Shown here in pieces: positions 60,653-64,000 of a stretch of DNA of 64,000 bases. Position 1 is the stretch's first letter; every line of letters starts with the position of its first letter. Made by a program: the position numbers and the translations under genes. This stretch comes from Amyelois transitella (Eukaryota; Arthropoda; Insecta; Lepidoptera; Pyralidae). The stretch is taken from NCBI RefSeq assembly GCF_032362555.1, contig NC_083511.1:9486001-9550000 (forward strand), read 5' to 3'. Under the pieces are notes generated by a model that was not told the DNA's origin, did no database searches, and saw only the letters and a list, made by a program, of their open reading frames with translations.

Positions 60653-61035
60653 GGGCTGTTTATATCTCGAGCTGTACTTAACCTAAACACTAATGACTTA
60701 GCGGTTAGTACGTGTCAACGCGGCACCCAACCTCGGGTTTGATTAAAAAGGCGAGGCATTGTCTCGAGGCCCGGCCGACTTTTAATCTCGCCTCAAAAAG
60801 ACGCGACAACTATACAACGAAAGGATTAATTTTCAAGAAGTACTCGGGAATATTTCACTGCTGGTTTCGCTGCAGAGTTTTGTGCTGGTATGTAATTAAG
60901 GAGTTCGGTGAAACGTACCGAATTAATTGCTGGCTGCTGTCTTAGATTTTATGTGTTAGCATCAAATATACAATATTGCTATATACAATGTAACACTTAG
61001 TAGTTATCTGTGAATGCATTTATTCATAGTATGTT
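60653..61035. other. Unique sequence with higher-GC patch at 60715-60810
   Basis: cggcacccaacctcgggttt and ggcccggccgacttttaatc stand out in GC. The forward frame is open for 77 codons, but nothing is recognised. Confidence 0.3.
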
Positions 61036-61308
61036 CAGTGTGGTTCCCGGCACCAATATAAAAAATAATAGGATCACTTCATCTCTTTTCCGATTTTGCT
61101 GATGGATTTCGTAAAAGGTGACTAAGGGAAAGGCATATAAACATGGGATTCTTGTTTTAGGCGATAAGCTAGCAACCTGTCACTATTTGAATCTCAAATC
61201 TATCAATAAGCCTCACAACTAAACGTGGCCTGTCAGTCTTTTAAAACTGCTGGCTCTGTCTACCCCGCAAGGGTCAAAAGACGTGATTATATGAATGAAT
61301 GAATGAAT
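61036..61308 (+). mobile_element. SINE-A copy, (ATGA)n tail
   Basis: Forward from gtgtggttcccggcaccaat to 'gacgtgattatatgaatga', with a 12 bp insertion near 61090. Confidence 0.9.
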
Positions 61309-61529
61309 AATTAACAAGTAATTTATTTTCAACAGTATGCCGGCGAGGTGTAAATATAAATTATATTCTTTCTTTCCAGATCGACGTCACAAAATTAATT
61401 AACAAAACCCCTGTTGTGTAAAGTACTCGTACAATGGGTTTTCCATCAATGCTCGCAAGTTGTAAGTTTGTTAGTTAGCGAGAGAGCAAATTCCTACCTG
61501 TTTGCGTCAGATTAATTAACAGTTTTAGT

Positions 61530-61778
61530 GCCGTGTGGTTCTCGGCGCTAAAGTAAAGAATGGGATCCATCTCTGTTCCAGGGATCGAAAAAAGCGATTA
61601 AGGGATAGGCTTATGAACTTAGGATTATTTTGTAAATGATGGGCTTACGACCTGTAACTATTTGAAATCCCAATTCAACTATGAAGCCATACAGCTGAAC
61701 GTGGCCTGTCGGTTTTTTCAAGATCGTTAGCTCTGTCGACCCCGCAATGGATATAGATGTGATAATATATATGTATGT
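61530..61778 (+). mobile_element. SINE-A copy, diverged
   Basis: Forward from gtgccgtgtggttctcggcg to gatgtgataatatatatgta. Confidence 0.88.
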
Positions 61779-61998
61779 TTTACTATTTTTTACTTACATA
61801 AACACGAGGGTTTGCGGATTAAACATGATTTTCATAACATAATGTTGTTATATGTAGTTAATGTAACAAATTAATAATTCTTATTTCTGGAATTACTGAT
61901 CGTTATATTAATACATATATAATGATGAAGCCATTTCCAGGTAACAATCGTTAATGAATGAAGTTTGATAAATGTGATATTAAAACGTAATAACAATG

Positions 61999-62278
61999 GT
62001 TTGGTCATGTGGAGAGGATGAATGAAAGCAGGTTGACTAAGCAGACATACAAGGAGAGTGTGGAGGGAAAGGTCGGAGTGGGAAGGCCTAGACGAACATA
62101 TCTTGATCAAATTAAGGACGTCCTGGCAAAGGGTCAGGTCAAGAGTACCTAAAACCCCCGAGCTTGCATGAAGAGAGATTTGAATGTGGATGAAGCGAAT
62201 GCATATGCAGAGATCGTGGAAGTGGAAAGATGTAGTCTCTGCCTACCCCTCCGAGAAAAAGGCGTGATTATATGTATG
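61999..62278 (+). mobile_element. RTE-like LINE 3' fragment with 8 bp TSD
   Basis: Starts ggtttggtcatgtggagagg and ends aggcgtgattatatgtatg. taacaatg lies at 61991-61998 and 62279-62286. The coding part has substitutions that break the frame near the end. Confidence 0.9.
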
Positions 62279-62286
62279 TAACAATG

Positions 62287-62555
62287 TTACAATTAGGTTC
62301 ATTAGAAGTAATTCCAAATTTACGCAAAGTATTGAAAAGTATAATCATTTGAGTGTACCTGCCTATCAGCTTTGCTTCATACTCCAAGGTCCACCACCTA
62401 GGTAGGTGGTTTGATAAGGTTCCAGGTTCAACCAAGTCTATGAATAAACTTATTAATATTTTCAACGAGGCAAAATTTTCAAACAACGTAGTTTTGCCTT
62501 TTCCTGGAAAGGAACATTGGATTTTTGTGAAATTTTGTATGTAGAGAAATCATAA
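62287..62555. other. Unassigned stretch
   Basis: Overlapping short ORFs on both strands (62268-62544) without a recognised domain; ccacctaggtaggtgg at 62394-62409 is a small palindrome. Confidence 0.3.
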
Positions 62556-62557
62556 TA

Positions 62558-62896
62558 TTAGGTCCTTATATATGAAATTGGCGTTTGGTATATATAGGTG
62601 GAGCAAATAATGGAATATTTTTTGATATAATATATATATTTTTAATTAAAGTTAGAACCTTTATTACCTATTCACTTTTGCCATTTCATAAGTAGTTCAT
62701 TGATCCCTTTACTAAAAAAACCATTCGGAAGGGAATCAATAAAAATTTTGAAAGCCGTTTGGACTGTCCTATAAGAGTTGATTTTTTCCTTAAATAGCTG
62801 TATGAATTTGAATTTGGAATTACTAATCAAAGAGAAGAAATTAGTGATTAAAGTGGCCAGTTCAACAAAACGCCGATTTCATATGTAAGGACCTAA
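62558..62896 (-). mobile_element. Mariner-type element, deleted (339 bp)
   Basis: Terminal inverted repeats of 29 bp (62558-62586 and 62868-62896, ttaggtccttatatatgaaa against the same inverted, two mismatches) are flanked by TA on both sides, the mariner/Tc1 target. The reverse strand keeps a decayed transposase C-terminus, WFFSKGINELLMKWQK followed by TGA in place of a Cys codon. Most of the transposase is deleted. Confidence 0.85.
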
Positions 62897-64000
62897 TATA
62901 AATATCTTAGTTTATAATGGTTTCTTACAGTAAAATACACCACTACACACGATAATTTTCACATAAATTAACTTAAATACCTTACCATAGTTATTAAATC
63001 AACAATTTTTTAATGTATAAAAAAAAGCTGTATTAAGCCTAAGAGGCATCTTTTTATGTTACAAAATAATTTACTCGTAATGGATACCAAACAAAAAGAG
63101 TAACACACAAAATATTCTAGTAACAAAAAGGAAAAAGATGATTGCATCAAATGGCGACGATTTACGAATATTACTCAGTGATCTCATTGAATTTAATATT
63201 CCAAATCTCATCTGTGAACGTCGTAAAATAAAAATAAAGATAACCAGAAGACGGATTTTACGGAACTGATGAATTCAAGCCGTAAAATGAATAGACTCGC
63301 GACTTTATGGTCTCGTAAAGACGTGCCTCCCCGACGGGACAACTGATTTGAATTTTCCGGGATATAAGTCGTGGTTTGGGAAGTTAGATTCCAATTATGC
63401 ACAGGAATAAGTTTGACGATTTGCAAATTTTAAGTGGATATTATCATGTCCTGAAGGTTCTAGTTACTCATATTTGCGTGCTCCTAGCTAGCACCTTCCG
63501 TCACAGTGTTTCAGGGCTGCAGACAATATTACCAAAACATGAAATACATGAGAATATCCGTTGTTGGTCTGGAACAAAAGATAGCTTCTAGGCTAGAAAG
63601 AAGATAGTGTGCGTAATCCCTTGTAAGAATAAGTATATCAAGAGATGGGCTTCTTACTATTAGGCTACTAGAAATTCTTTATCTTGGCAACATACTATAT
63701 CTGAATTTCAATTCGATTTTTAATGTATTTAATTTAATTTGACTTTAAGGTCTTTTGACTTTGGCTTCCGCCTTAAAAAAAGTTTTAAACCTTATCAAAA
63801 TTCTCATGTTTTGAATAAGAAATGGTCATGTGCTTGTCGGACCATGTTTTGTGTATAAAAAAATACATACGTATGAAGTCACAGGCAACAGTTAATAACT
63901 ATATATATTGAGTCACGTTCAGCCAAAGCACAATTTCCAACTGTAAATTACACGAAATAAAATTCATTTTGACAATCCAATTTTCTGCACTTTACGTGGC
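62897..64000. other. Intergenic to window end, nothing recognised
   Basis: No gene. Short ORFs at 63208-63426 and 63397-63591 lack supporting features. 63635-63735 has faint SINE-A-like wording (gatgggcttcttactatta) too degraded to call. Confidence 0.4.

Noticed and set aside
60715..60810. Hairpin with ggcgag/ctcgcc and gattaaaa/ttttaatc arms
   Set aside because: Arms are only 6-8 bp in a GC-rich patch, which is expected by chance often enough.

Overview
The window looks like a piece of a moth or butterfly (Lepidoptera) nuclear chromosome. Genes are sparse and split by introns, the DNA between them is AT-rich, and much of it is short retroposed repeats of lepidopteran type. I cannot name the species.

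Host genes. (1) Positions 3999-10880 (+): seven exons of a Stubble-type membrane-anchored serine protease (Sb). The reading frame is continuous across all six introns, from a six-cysteine knotted domain through a Ser/Thr/Pro-rich stem to a complete trypsin-like catalytic domain. The first exons, with the start codon and membrane anchor, are not recognised here. (2) Positions 14987-16573 (-): an uninterrupted 528-residue ORF with long Gln/Pro/His repeats and a compact C-terminal domain I do not recognise. (3) Positions 24624-25517 (-): a 297-residue coiled-coil protein, also unrecognised, preceded by a splice acceptor and carrying an RVDF motif of the PP1-docking type. No other convincing host gene was found. 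A 70-codon orphan ORF at 55104-55316 is flagged.

Mobile DNA. The largest element is an apparently intact non-LTR retrotransposon at about 50650-54850 (-), with ORF1 and ORF2 (endonuclease plus reverse transcriptase) overlapping by four bases (ATGA). The commonest repeat is a roughly 260 bp SINE-like family, here called SINE-A, with about 50 copies or fragments. Nine copies have target-site duplications of 9-12 bp, and the family ends in a (TATG)n tail. A second LINE family is present only as 3' fragments and ends in nearly the same tail as SINE-A, so it is the likely source of the mobilising machinery. A tRNA-derived SINE (SINE-B) is present in about nine copies; one sits inside a SINE-A copy. 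DNA transposon remains include three Helitron-like ends, a 339 bp mariner derivative with a decayed transposase C-terminus, a long-inverted-repeat element carrying the start of a THAP-like zinc finger, and two copies of a palindromic MITE.

Layout. 1-3998: repeats and possible upstream intron of Sb. 3999-12300: Sb and its 3' region. 12300-14986: repeats. 14987-16573: Gln/Pro/His gene. 16574-24600: repeats, including a nested SINE. 24600-27700: coiled-coil gene and its likely 5' exon. 27700-50650: long gene-poor tract with SINE, LINE, Helitron and MITE copies. 50650-54850: intact LINE. 54850-64000: THAP and mariner elements and more SINE copies. The three host genes show no functional link to each other. 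I found no CRISPR array, rRNA, free-standing tRNA gene or operon.
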